A stretch of DNA of 64,000 bases from Undibacterium_A arcticum (GTDB lineage Bacteria; Pseudomonadota; Gammaproteobacteria; Burkholderiales; Burkholderiaceae_D). Location of the stretch: assembly GCF_042660705.1 (NCBI RefSeq), contig NZ_JBHSUQ010000001.1; one strand, written 5' to 3'. Positions within the stretch are counted from its first letter, which is position 1. Every line of letters begins with the position of its first letter. Under the pieces are notes generated by a model, which did no database searches, was not told the DNA's origin, and saw nothing but the letters and a program-made list of their open reading frames with translations. The position numbers and the translations under genes are program-made. Positions 9,579-17,230 of the stretch are shown here, piece by piece.

Positions 9579-10156
9579 TTACCGGACCTACGCCGGGCCT
9601 GGGCAAGTCCTTCGTCTCGGTCAATTTTGCTGCCGTGCTGGCAGAGACCGGCAAGAAGGTATTGCTGATCGACGCCGATTTCCGGAATGGCCACCTGCAT
9701 CAATCCTTCGGCCTGGAGCGGCAGGGCGGGCTGTCCGAAGCCATCACCGGCGCCAAACCGCTGGAGCAATCCATCCGTCGCAGCGTGCTGGAGAATCTGG
9801 ATTTCATCCCGACCGGCCTGCTGCCGCGCAATCCGTCGAAATTCCTGCTGCATACGGATTTCGGCGCACTGCTGCAAACGGTATCGAGCCAATATGATGT
9901 GGTGCTGATCGACGCGGCACCAGTACTGGCGGTGTCCGACACCCTCGTGATCGGTTCGCACGCCGGCGCCGTGTTCATCCTGACCCGTGCCGGCATCACG
10001 ACCGAACGCGAGATCAACGAGTCGATCAAGCGTTTGAACCACGCAGGGATAGCACCGGCCGGCGTTCTGTTCAATGACCTGATTCTGCGGCCCGGCGTCT
10101 ATGGTTACGGCTACGAGTATGGTAATGAAAATATCAGCCAACTGGAGTATTCGTAA
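9380..10156 (+). CDS. BY-type tyrosine autokinase, kinase domain, copy 1
   Basis: Cytoplasmic kinase domain, 258 residues. It has Walker A GPTPGLGKS (69-77), Walker A' VLLIDADFR (94-102), Walker B DVVLIDAAP (173-181) and a C-terminal tyrosine cluster (Tyr241, 243, 245, 247, 257) that is the autophosphorylation target in this family. It starts at ATG 9380 inside the out-of-frame tail of the Wzz-like gene. Either it is made as a separate protein, as in Gram-positive CapA/CapB pairs, or the gene is truly a Wzc fusion and the sequence lacks one base near 9337. The family is certain; the split is not. Confidence 0.9.
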   Translation: MLGSRAVYATIPHSDKQTQIIKHHAKSNPMLVLAQAAPQDVAIESLRFFRTAVQFAMPKFKNNIVLITGPTPGLGKSFVSVNFAAVLAETGKKVLLIDADFRNGHLHQSFGLERQGGLSEAITGAKPLEQSIRRSVLENLDFIPTGLLPRNPSKFLLHTDFGALLQTVSSQYDVVLIDAAPVLAVSDTLVIGSHAGAVFILTRAGITTEREINESIKRLNHAGIAPAGVLFNDLILRPGVYGYGYEYGNENISQLEYS

Positions 10157-10181
10157 GCGACAAACACCATCGAATCGAAGA

Positions 10182-10448
10182 TCAAGCGGCAGCGCGGTAA
10201 TGCCGTTCAGATAAGCGACTTTTTGAGTAATCGAATGGTATGGCGCTTTGGTTTAGCCTTAACGACTCGGTTGCATGGGTGGCGGGGGCGTTTTCGTTGG
10301 GGAGAGCGATGAGACGCTGACGTAGGCGCTGTAGCGTGGCATGAATTTTTACTTGGGTGCGAGTGACTGCGGCCCAGCGCAGCTCATATTGAATGGTGTT
10401 GAAGGCGCGTATAAAGCTGATATCGGTAGCTACACATTTTGCCTCCAA
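10182..10448 (-). pseudogene. IS4-family-like transposase C-terminal remnant
   Basis: An 88-codon frame with no start region of a gene. Its sequence (ISFIRAFNTIQYELRWAAV, then LQRLRQRLIALPNE) resembles from memory the C-terminal end of IS4-type transposases, where an EhxWAAV-like helix and a LxRLRxRL stretch precede a basic tail. The catalytic DDE part is missing, so it would be an inactive remnant. It lies 25 bases after the kinase on the opposite strand. Family call is tentative. Confidence 0.4.
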
Positions 10449-10513
10449 TGGACAGCCTGTGCACTTTCCAGGCGAACCTATAAATAGATGCCATACGTGA
10501 AAAGAGGGGGAGC

Positions 10514-11110
10514 ATGCCAGTACATCTGCGTTTCAAGACTCTCCGGGTGGAACCGTTCCAACTCGATGGAAATGACGACGTATTCGTCGTTGCGGGGCTA
10601 GTTGGATTAATGCGTCAATGGCCTTTGTTGTTGCACTGGTCCACAATTTGGGAACGGTTCAAGCTAGCGCTAAAGATTGCTGCCGGACGGAGCGTTTTTT
10701 TTGGAATTCGGTCGGGGGGAAGCCTTGTGTCGACCGGTGTGTTGGCATTAGGCTATTGCAGGACTTACAAGGTCGAGCCTGAAGCGGTCGTGATCGGTAC
10801 GATCGGTACTGACCCTAGGAGAAGGGGAGAGGGGCTTGCGACGAGAGCCATAAAGGCGGCTATGAATGCAATGATTAATAGAGGGCATACGTTATTTTAC
10901 ATAGACACCCTGAGGGGCAATGTTGCGATGCTACGTTCCATTGAGAAACTCGGTTTTGGGCAACCGGTATCAAATGATGATACACATAGTCCGCTAATCA
11001 CAAAGAACACGATAAGCGCTTCCTCTCCCAGTCCCGTAAAAATAAAATCCAATGAAGAGATTTATAGCGGGCGGATAAATGCGCGCGCCGCCGTAATGCC
11101 GCTCAGTTAA
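10514..11110 (+). CDS. GNAT family N-acetyltransferase
   Basis: Acetyltransferase of 198 residues. The acetyl-CoA binding loop is visible as VIGTIGTDPRRRGEGLATRA (about 93-112), followed by a GNVAMLRSIEKLGFG motif B region (about 133-147). A good ribosome-binding site (GAGGGGG) precedes the ATG. The last 40 residues are low-complexity and run into a terminator hairpin that contains the stop codon, so the natural C-terminus may have been altered. In this context it may acylate a sugar or sugar nucleotide of the EPS, but the acceptor cannot be told. Confidence 0.8.
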   Translation: MPVHLRFKTLRVEPFQLDGNDDVFVVAGLVGLMRQWPLLLHWSTIWERFKLALKIAAGRSVFFGIRSGGSLVSTGVLALGYCRTYKVEPEAVVIGTIGTDPRRRGEGLATRAIKAAMNAMINRGHTLFYIDTLRGNVAMLRSIEKLGFGQPVSNDDTHSPLITKNTISASSPSPVKIKSNEEIYSGRINARAAVMPLS

Positions 11111-11128
11111 GCCCTGAACGGCATTTTT
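11095..11128 (+). terminator. Intrinsic terminator of the GNAT gene
   Basis: Arms AATGCCGCTCAG (11095-11106) and CTGAACGGCATT (11114-11125) pair with one G-T wobble, followed by a T run to 11128. The TAA stop of the acetyltransferase lies at the stem/loop edge. Confidence 0.7.
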
Positions 11129-11299
11129 CTTTAGAAAAAGAGGTGTAAACGTTCATACTGGATGCCACTTTTCGGCTTGATGCTAGTGCGGCACGCCTGC
11201 CGATCGCATGCTATTGCTCCTGAGTTTTTACACGATCTCGCAATGCATCCATCTGGTCGCTGTGTTCCAAGGCAGTTCGCGCCGTCTTGACCTGAAAGA

Positions 11300-11980
11300 G
11301 CATGCCTTGTGAGCATCGTTCTTCCCATCATTTTCGGCCGGCCCGATATTCAGATACAGCAGGATGTTGCAGAGCGAGGCCGCTTCGTCGATGATTGGGC
11401 CAGAGGCGATCGCCGAGCGGGTGTGCATGGGCCTGTTCCTGGTCAGCGTTGGCCTCGCGAAAAAGATCGTGTTTTCCGGATCGTTTGCGCAGATTGCAGA
11501 CTTGTGTTTGTCTCATCCCGGCCAGCTTCGGCGCTGGAAGTCATCATCGGTGCATGTGCGTTTTCGTTCCAGCCCCACTTCGATTTCAGCGGCTACTCGG
11601 ATATTGCACGCGGCATTGTGCAAATGCTTTTCCGGCTTTCAAAATCTGGATCGCATCTACAAAATACTCGACAATCAAGGCATCTGTGTCGTATCGGTGA
11701 TTCCACCGATGGCGCCCGGTGGGTTTCCTCCAGAATATTTTGCCAAGAGCGATCGCTTCCATATTGCGGCAACGCGCCTCGCTTCCCGCTATGGCAGGGT
11801 CATTTCCGGCAATGACGACAGCTTTCGTGAGTTTCGGTTACAGCCATCGAATTTTTCCGATCTGCTTCATCCGTCGACCACCGGTACGCCACTGTTATCG
11901 CGCGAAATGAGTCGACTCATCGCTTTAGCAGCGGCCGATACAGCGGCGCCGCCGCGCTGTCAAAAGGCGGCTTCGCAGAC
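11300..11980 (+). pseudogene. Decayed O-acetylation genes (AlgI-like MBOAT plus SGNH/AlgX-like hydrolase)
   Basis: Scrambled frames retain recognisable pieces. One frame has GLFLVSVGLAKKIVFSGSFA (about 11420-11490), like a membrane helix of MBOAT proteins such as AlgI. A second frame shortly after has FDFSGYSDIARG (about 11580-11620), the FDFSGYSD signature of AlgI-type O-acyltransferases. A third frame (about 11650-11930) reads like the end of an SGNH-type partner, with VSVIPPMAPG and DLLHPSTTGTPLLSREMSRL. The order MBOAT then hydrolase is that of alginate/cellulose acetylation modules. There is a deletion between the pieces and several frame changes, so this is a relic. Confidence 0.6.
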
Positions 11981-12159
11981 CACCATGGCGGTCGGTTGAT
12001 GCCCTGCTAGCCCATGCCTCGACACCGCTGTTCCGGCGCTTCCTTACCGTGTCGTTGCCTCGCCGATTCTTGAGTTCACCTCTTTTCTGTACCGGATAGT
12101 CCCGCACAGTCGACTCAGCCGGATGCGCAGAATTGTCTTTTTGGATTGATGGTATGAAT

Positions 12160-12490
12160 GGCAAGCGGTCAGGCGCCCGCGCAAGTTCGCAACGGGCGAA
12201 TGGGTAAGATCAATCAGTCCATTTCCGTGTTGGCACCTCGGCCCTGTTCCCGTACCCAAACCCTTCCAGTAATGCCTCGCTATCGGCGGGCCTCCAATCC
12301 GAACCAATGTTGCATAAGACGCATGCCACGGAGGACAGGTGTGGATTGCCGCATCGGCATGCCGCCTTGCAGACATTTCCTGAAATTTCCAGCGCAGCAA
12401 TTGCTCAAGTTTTAATTGTGGCATTTCAATGTTTTCATTTAGGTAAAAACATCGGCACTTCTTTCTCCCTTCCAATTGAAAAATAGGCAT
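12160..12490 (+). repeat. Upstream repeat block of the beta-helix units (copy 1)
   Basis: Non-coding block starting near TCAGGCGCCCGCGCAAGTTC and including AGACGCATGCCACGGA and GCAATTGCTCAAGTTT. It recurs upstream of the third and fourth beta-helix genes (about 16595-16940 and 18650-18930), and its last part upstream of the second (about 14500-14580). It is part of the unit that was duplicated with each gene. No gene seen. Confidence 0.65.
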
Positions 12491-12499
12491 CGTTCAGTC

Positions 12500-12779
12500 A
12501 AAAAACCGCGTTCAATCGCGGTTTTTTTTGCCTGAATAAAATTTCTTTGTTGAAAGGGAGCTACCACTTTCGCTCAAAAAACGTGGCTCCTTGACAGGCG
12601 CAATTGCCCGCTTTGCTAAGCGGCATCACGTTGTTTTCATAAAAACAATGCCGCTTTAAAAATACATCCTTGCAATTGATTATTCCCCATCACTAAATTT
12701 TTTTCAGGAAATAGTGGAACTAAGCAATTTGTTGCTTCTCAAAAAGGTTCGCTGCAATCAATGACTTGGGGAAACTTTC
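12500..12779 (+). promoter_or_regulatory. Conserved leader of surface-protein gene A
   Basis: First of six related leaders. It opens with a bidirectional terminator-like hairpin (AAAAAACCGCG at 12500-12510, CGCGGTTTTTT at 12517-12527). Then come a GACAGGCGCAATTGCCC block, a TTGCTAAGCGGCATCACG block and a possible promoter (TTGCAA near 12672 with CTAAAT 17 bases on). A small inverted repeat (AAGCAATTTGTTGCTT) follows, then GGTTCGCT and a GGGGAAA ribosome-binding site 7-8 bases before ATG 12780. The promoter assignment is weak; the conservation is clear. Confidence 0.55.
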
Positions 12780-14123
12780 ATGCTAAAGATGTCATCATTC
12801 GAACTCTCGCCGCGCGCCATGTTGTGCACAAGTTTTTTTTCCGTCCTGTTGGCCGCATGCGGAGGTGGTTCTGGTACTGATACATCTCAAACCGCGTCAC
12901 CTGAATTCTTGAAGAGTGCGCAAGCCAATCCAGGCTCCAACGGATACGTGAGCCCCACCCCAACGCCAGCACCGGCACCGGCACCGGCACCAGCACCGGC
13001 ACCGGCACCAGCACCGGCACCGGCACCAGCACCGGCACCAGCACCGGCACCAGCGCCAGCGCCAGCACCAGCACCAGCACCGGCACCGGCACCGGCACCG
13101 ACGACGTACAACCTGTATGTTTCAACCACCGGTTCCGATTCCAACGCGGGTACGCAATCGGCACCATTCAAGACGATCCTGAAGGCGTCGCAGGTGGCCA
13201 AGCCTGACACCACGGTGCATGTGGCCGCCGGCACTTACACGGGGGGATTCCAGACCACCGTGAGCGGCACCTCGAGCGGGCGCATCCGTTTCGTGTCCGA
13301 TACCAAATGGGGTGCCAAGATCACGGGTAGCAGCAGCAATGAAAATCTGTGGGACGTCCGCGGCAATTACGTTGACGTCGATGGCTTCGAGTTTGACGGC
13401 ACCGGTGCCTCGGTAGTCACCATCGGCATCTATCTGGGCGGATCTTATATTGTCGCGAAAAACAACCTGGTGCATGACATCGCGACTACCATCGCCTGCT
13501 CCTCGCATGGCGCGGCCGGCATCGAGACTGACAATTATTTTGGCGGCGTACACAATGACGCGCGCAATAACATCGTTCACCATGTCGGTTCCAACGGTTG
13601 CGGTTATTACCAGGGCATTTACCTGTCGACTTCGGGTATCGCTGACAACAACCTGGTCTACGCCATCTCGAACACCGGCATCACCTCATGGCATAACGCG
13701 ACCAACCTGACCATCACCAACAACACGGTCTTTGGTAATGGCCAGGGCATCACGGTTGGCGGCGGCGGCTACTACAACGGTTTCTCTGGTCCGAATGACT
13801 ATTCGACCGTTGCGAACAATATTGTTTATGACAATTCCGGAACCGGTATTGACGAGGAAGGAACGACTGGCACGCACAACGTGTACGTGAACAACCTGTC
13901 GTACGGCAATGGCGGCAATGTTAGCCTGCGCAATGGCCTGACGGCGACCGGATCGATCGCGGCGAACCCGCAGTTCGTCAATTACATCAGAGGCGGCGGT
14001 GGCGATTATCACCTGCAGAGCACCTCACCGGCGGTCGCTACCGGCGCGAAGACCTATTTGCCGACCATCGATCTGCCGGGTGCGACACGAGTGCAGGCCG
14101 ATATGGGAGCGTATAAGTACTAA
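12780..14123 (+). CDS. Right-handed beta-helix lipoprotein A (DUF1565-like)
   Basis: Exported 447-residue protein. The signal peptide has lipobox LAAC (Cys27) followed by GGGSGTD, so it is a probable outer-membrane lipoprotein. Residues about 60-107 are a Pro-Ala linker encoded by repeats of GCACCG/GCACCA. The rest is a parallel beta-helix domain. It starts with a DUF1565-type motif (NLYVSTTGSDSNAGTQSAPF), continues with many NN(L/I)V and NNTVF turns, and ends ADMGAYKY. Such domains occur in polysaccharide lyases, epimerases and adhesins; no catalytic set can be assigned. The C-terminal domain is nearly identical to that of gene B (14867). The position right after an EPS export operon suggests binding or processing of the EPS. 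Confidence 0.85.
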   Translation: MLKMSSFELSPRAMLCTSFFSVLLAACGGGSGTDTSQTASPEFLKSAQANPGSNGYVSPTPTPAPAPAPAPAPAPAPAPAPAPAPAPAPAPAPAPAPAPAPAPAPAPTTYNLYVSTTGSDSNAGTQSAPFKTILKASQVAKPDTTVHVAAGTYTGGFQTTVSGTSSGRIRFVSDTKWGAKITGSSSNENLWDVRGNYVDVDGFEFDGTGASVVTIGIYLGGSYIVAKNNLVHDIATTIACSSHGAAGIETDNYFGGVHNDARNNIVHHVGSNGCGYYQGIYLSTSGIADNNLVYAISNTGITSWHNATNLTITNNTVFGNGQGITVGGGGYYNGFSGPNDYSTVANNIVYDNSGTGIDEEGTTGTHNVYVNNLSYGNGGNVSLRNGLTATGSIAANPQFVNYIRGGGGDYHLQSTSPAVATGAKTYLPTIDLPGATRVQADMGAYKY

Positions 14124-14248
14124 GCGCAAGGGTTTGGGCGCTGAACCTGGAGCTGCGGGTCGAATCGGGTCGGATAAATCGCGTTGCCTGGTCGACAGCG
14201 CCAATGAGATCCGTCGCACCAATCAGATGATCCGGTCACGCATGATCG

Positions 14249-14286
14249 CAGGGAAGTCGACGACAACCGACTTCCCTGTTTTTTTT
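14249..14286 (+). terminator. Intrinsic terminator of gene A
   Basis: Perfect 11-bp stem, CAGGGAAGTCG (14249-14259) with CGACTTCCCTG (14268-14278), followed by a run of eight T. Each of the four beta-helix genes has the same hairpin about 115-135 bases after its stop codon. Confidence 0.85.
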
Positions 14287-14312
14287 GCAGGACGCGTCCA
14301 GGGCTTGGCAAT

Positions 14313-14510
14313 TTACCAGAAGTGATTGCCGAAATGCGTATCCACATGCTTGTCCGATTCCCACGTGGTCCAGCTGTAGAGCTGGTCATGGCCGGACAGA
14401 TCGAGTGCAATGCGTATCAGCCAATATCCGGGCGATAGTGGCTCGGCATAACGGATGAAAAAGAAAAATAGTGCGCCCAATGGAATTACCCACTGGTTCA
14501 GATGCGATGC
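14313..14510 (-). pseudogene. 3' fragment of a PAP2-family phosphatase gene
   Basis: On the minus strand about 62 codons match the C-terminus of the PAP2 gene at 20655-21300, including IRYAEPLSPGYWLIRIALDL and the terminal GNHFW followed by a stop. No N-terminal part is present. It is a scar: the beta-helix unit was duplicated together with the end of the convergent PAP2 gene. Its frame is intact here and shows what the frameshifted end of the complete gene should read. Confidence 0.75.
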
Positions 14511-14585
14511 GTCAACGTTTCCATATAGGCAAAAAATTCGGCAATTCTTTCTCCCTGTCAATTGAAAAATAGGCATGGTTCAGTC

Positions 14586-14866
14586 AAAAAACCGCGTTCA
14601 ATCGCGGTTTTTTTTTGCCTGAATTAAATTTCTTTGTTGAAAAGGAGCTACCAGTTTCGGTCAAGAAAGGCGGCGCCTTGACAGGCGCAATCGCCCGATT
14701 TGCTAAGCAGCATCACGCTGTTTTCAAAAAAATAATGCCCTTTTAAAAATACATCCTTGCAATTGATTATTTTCCAACATGAAATTATTTTTGGGAAATA
14801 GTGGAACTAAGAAACTTGTTGCCTCTCAAAAAGGTTCGCTTAAATCAATGACTTGGGGAAACTTTC
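14586..14866 (+). promoter_or_regulatory. Conserved leader of surface-protein gene B
   Basis: Second leader copy. Hairpin AAAAAACCGCG (14586-14596)/CGCGGTTTTTT (14603-14613), TTGACAGGCGCAATCGCCC block, TTGCTAAGCAGCATCACG block, possible promoter TTGCAA-N17-TGAAAT near 14757-14785, then CTCAAAAAGGTTCGCTT and GGGGAAA before ATG 14867. It is closest to the leader of gene F (47532-47811), the gene with which B also shares its N-terminal module. Confidence 0.55.
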
Positions 14867-16399
14867 ATGCTTAAGATGTCATCATTCGAACTCTCGCCGC
14901 GCGCTTTGCTGTGCACAAGTTTTACCGTTCTTTTGGCCGCAAGCGGACAGTCACAAGCGGCAGGGTTTGCTGTGGCAACTCTTTCGTCAAAGACAGTCAA
15001 CTTCCCGGTAACTTCTGTCGGCTCAGTGAGCCCGGTACAGCTCGTAACAATCACGAACACAGGTACTGCGCCACTCTCTTTCCCGGCTGCCTTCAAGTTG
15101 AGTGGCGACTTCATATTTGGTGGCACTGGCACCTGTTCAATCGGGACTTCCTATTCGCCAGGTAGCAGCTGCACAGCCAGCATGAAATTCAAGCCAACTG
15201 CTACGGGGATCAGGAACGGGACCCTGACCATAGCTGATAACACCAACACTACCCAAGCAGTTGCTCTGATCGGATCAACACAGGCTACTGCTACGCCAAC
15301 CCCTGCACCAGCACCAGCACCAGCACCAGCACCAGCACCAGCACCGACACCGACACCAACACCAACACCAGCACCGACGACGTACAACCTGTATGTGTCA
15401 ACCACCGGTTCCGATTCCAACACGGGTACGCAATCGGCACCATTCAAGACGATCCTGAAGGCGTCGCAGGTGGCCAAGCCTGACACCACGGTGCATGTGG
15501 CCCCTGGCACGTACACGGGTGGATTCCAGACCACCGTGAGCGGTACCTCGAGCGGGCGCATCCGTTTCGTGTCCGATACCAAATGGGGTGCCAAGATCAC
15601 GGGTAGCAGCAGCAATGAAAATCTGTGGGACGTCCGCGGCAATTACGTTGACGTCGATGGCTTCGAGTTTGACGGCACCGGTGCCTCGGTAGTCACCATC
15701 GGCATCTATCTGGGCGGATCTTATATTGTCGCGAAAAACAACCTGGTGCATGACATCGCGACTACCATCGCCTGCTCCTCGCATGGCGCGGCCGGCATCG
15801 AGACTGACAATTATTTTGGCGGCGTACACAATGACGCGCGCAATAACATCGTTCACCATGTCGGTTCCAACGGTTGCGGTTATTACCAGGGCATTTACCT
15901 GTCGACTTCGGGTATCGCTGACAACAACCTGGTCTACGCCATCTCGAACACCGGCATCACCTCATGGCATAACGCGACCAACCTGACCATCACCAACAAC
16001 ACGGTCTTTGGTAATGGCCAGGGCATCACGGTTGGCGGCGGCGGCTACTACAACGGTTTCTCTGGTCCGAATGACTATTCGACCGTTGCGAACAATATTG
16101 TTTATGACAATTCCGGAACCGGTATTGACGAGGAAGGAACGACTGGCACGCACAACGTGTACGTGAACAACCTGTCGTACGGCAATGGCGGCAATGTTAG
16201 CCTGCGCAATGGCCTGACGGCGACCGGATCGATCGCGGCGAACCCGCAGTTCGTCAATTACATCAGAGGCGGCGGTGGCGATTATCACCTGCAGAGCACC
16301 TCACCGGCGGTCGCTACCGGCGCGAAGACCTATTTGCCGACCATCGATCTGCCGGGTGCGACACGAGTGCAGGCCGATATGGGAGCGTATAAGTACTAA
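14867..16399 (+). CDS. Secreted ASH-domain/beta-helix protein B
   Basis: 510 residues. The signal peptide is as in gene A, but the lipobox cysteine is replaced (LLAASGQSQAAG), so it should be cleaved by signal peptidase I and released rather than lipidated. Residues about 30-144 form a choice-of-anchor-D/ASH-like immunoglobulin fold (VNFPVTSVGSVSP; ITNTGTAPLSF; FKPTATGIRNGTLTI). A Pro-Ala/Pro-Thr linker (about 146-172) leads to a beta-helix domain almost identical to that of gene A. The first part of the helix (to about 15543) matches gene C and the remainder matches gene A, so the gene is a mosaic. Confidence 0.85.
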   Translation: MLKMSSFELSPRALLCTSFTVLLAASGQSQAAGFAVATLSSKTVNFPVTSVGSVSPVQLVTITNTGTAPLSFPAAFKLSGDFIFGGTGTCSIGTSYSPGSSCTASMKFKPTATGIRNGTLTIADNTNTTQAVALIGSTQATATPTPAPAPAPAPAPAPAPTPTPTPTPAPTTYNLYVSTTGSDSNTGTQSAPFKTILKASQVAKPDTTVHVAPGTYTGGFQTTVSGTSSGRIRFVSDTKWGAKITGSSSNENLWDVRGNYVDVDGFEFDGTGASVVTIGIYLGGSYIVAKNNLVHDIATTIACSSHGAAGIETDNYFGGVHNDARNNIVHHVGSNGCGYYQGIYLSTSGIADNNLVYAISNTGITSWHNATNLTITNNTVFGNGQGITVGGGGYYNGFSGPNDYSTVANNIVYDNSGTGIDEEGTTGTHNVYVNNLSYGNGGNVSLRNGLTATGSIAANPQFVNYIRGGGGDYHLQSTSPAVATGAKTYLPTIDLPGATRVQADMGAYKY

Positions 16400-16514
16400 G
16401 CGCAAGGGTTTGGGCGCTGAACCTGGAGCTGCGGGTTAGATAAATAGCATTGTCAGGTCAATAGCGCCAATGACATCCGTCGCACCAATCAGATGATCCG
16501 GTCACGCATGATCG

Positions 16515-16556
16515 CAGGGAAGTCGACGACAATCGACTTCCCTGTTTTTTTTTTTT
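16515..16556 (+). terminator. Intrinsic terminator of gene B
   Basis: Stem CAGGGAAGTCG (16515-16525)/CGACTTCCCTG (16534-16544) followed by twelve T. Same hairpin as after genes A, C and D. Confidence 0.85.
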
Positions 16557-16577
16557 GCAGGACGCGTCCAGGGCCTA

Positions 16578-16940
16578 GAAATTTACCAGAAGGGATTGGC
16601 GAAATGCGCGTCGGCGTAATTGTCCACTCCCGGGCGAATGGATAGAACAGGCAGATCAGTCCATTTCCGTGTTGGCACCTCGGCCCTGTTCCCGTACCCA
16701 ATCCTTCCAGTAAATGACCACGTGCCTCGCCATCGGCAGGCCTCCAATCCGAACCAACGTTGCATAAGACGCATGCCACGGAGGACAGGTGTGGATTGCC
16801 GGATCGGCATGCTGCCTTGCAAACACCCCTGAAAATTCCAGAGCAGCAATTGCTCAAGTTTCAACATGCGATGCGTCAACGTTTCCATATAGCCAAAAAA
16901 ATCGGCAATTCTTTCTCCCTGCCAATTGAAAAATAGGCAT
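16578..16940 (+). repeat. PAP2 end scar and upstream repeat block (copy 2)
   Basis: The first bases (to about 16612) encode, on the minus strand, the last residues of a PAP2-type C-terminus (ending NPFW then stop), a shorter scar than at 14313. From about 16625 the block matches 12180-12490 (CAGTCCATTTCCGTGTTGGC, AGACGCATGCCACGGA, GCAATTGCTCAAGTTT). It belongs to the duplicated gene unit; no gene is present. Confidence 0.6.
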
Positions 16941-16949
16941 CGTTCAGTC

Positions 16950-17230
16950 AAAAAACCGCGTTTAATCGCGGTTTTTTTTTGCCTGAATAAAATTTTTTTC
17001 GTTGAAAAGGAGCTATCACTTTCGGTCGAAAAAGTGGCGCCTTGACAGGCGCAATCGCCGGATTTGCTAGGCGGCATCACGCTGTTTTCATAAAAACAAT
17101 GTTGTTTTAAAAATAGTTTCTTGCAATTGATTATTTGCCAATAATAAATTTTTTTCGGGAAATAGTGGAACTACGCAACTTGATGCATCTCAAAAAGGTT
17201 CGCTTAAATCAATGCCTTGGGAAAATTTTC
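16950..17230 (+). promoter_or_regulatory. Conserved leader of surface-protein gene C
   Basis: Third leader copy. Hairpin AAAAAACCGCG (16950-16960)/CGCGGTTTTTT (16967-16977), TTGACAGGCGCAATCGCC block, TTGCTAGGCGGCATCACG block, possible promoter TTGCAA-N17-ATAAAT near 17121-17149, CTCAAAAAGGTTCGCTT, and start ATG at 17231 after GGGAAAAT. Confidence 0.55.

Noticed and set aside
10182..11130. Complete insertion sequence around the GNAT gene
   Set aside because: The two similar end motifs are in the same orientation, not inverted, and no intact transposase is present.
12590..12680. c-di-GMP (GEMM) or other known riboswitch in the shared leader
   Set aside because: The conserved blocks do not contain the GEMM core or the core of other riboswitch classes I know; left as an unexplained leader.
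12955..13101. Possible CRISPR or tandem-repeat array
   Set aside because: The hexamer repeats are in frame, lack spacers and encode a Pro-Ala linker inside an exported protein.
12780..13234. Long minus-strand frames opposite the Pro-Ala tracts (Val/Leu/Gly-rich)
   Set aside because: They are the antisense reading of the repeat; the plus-strand product has a signal peptide, lipobox and conserved domain.
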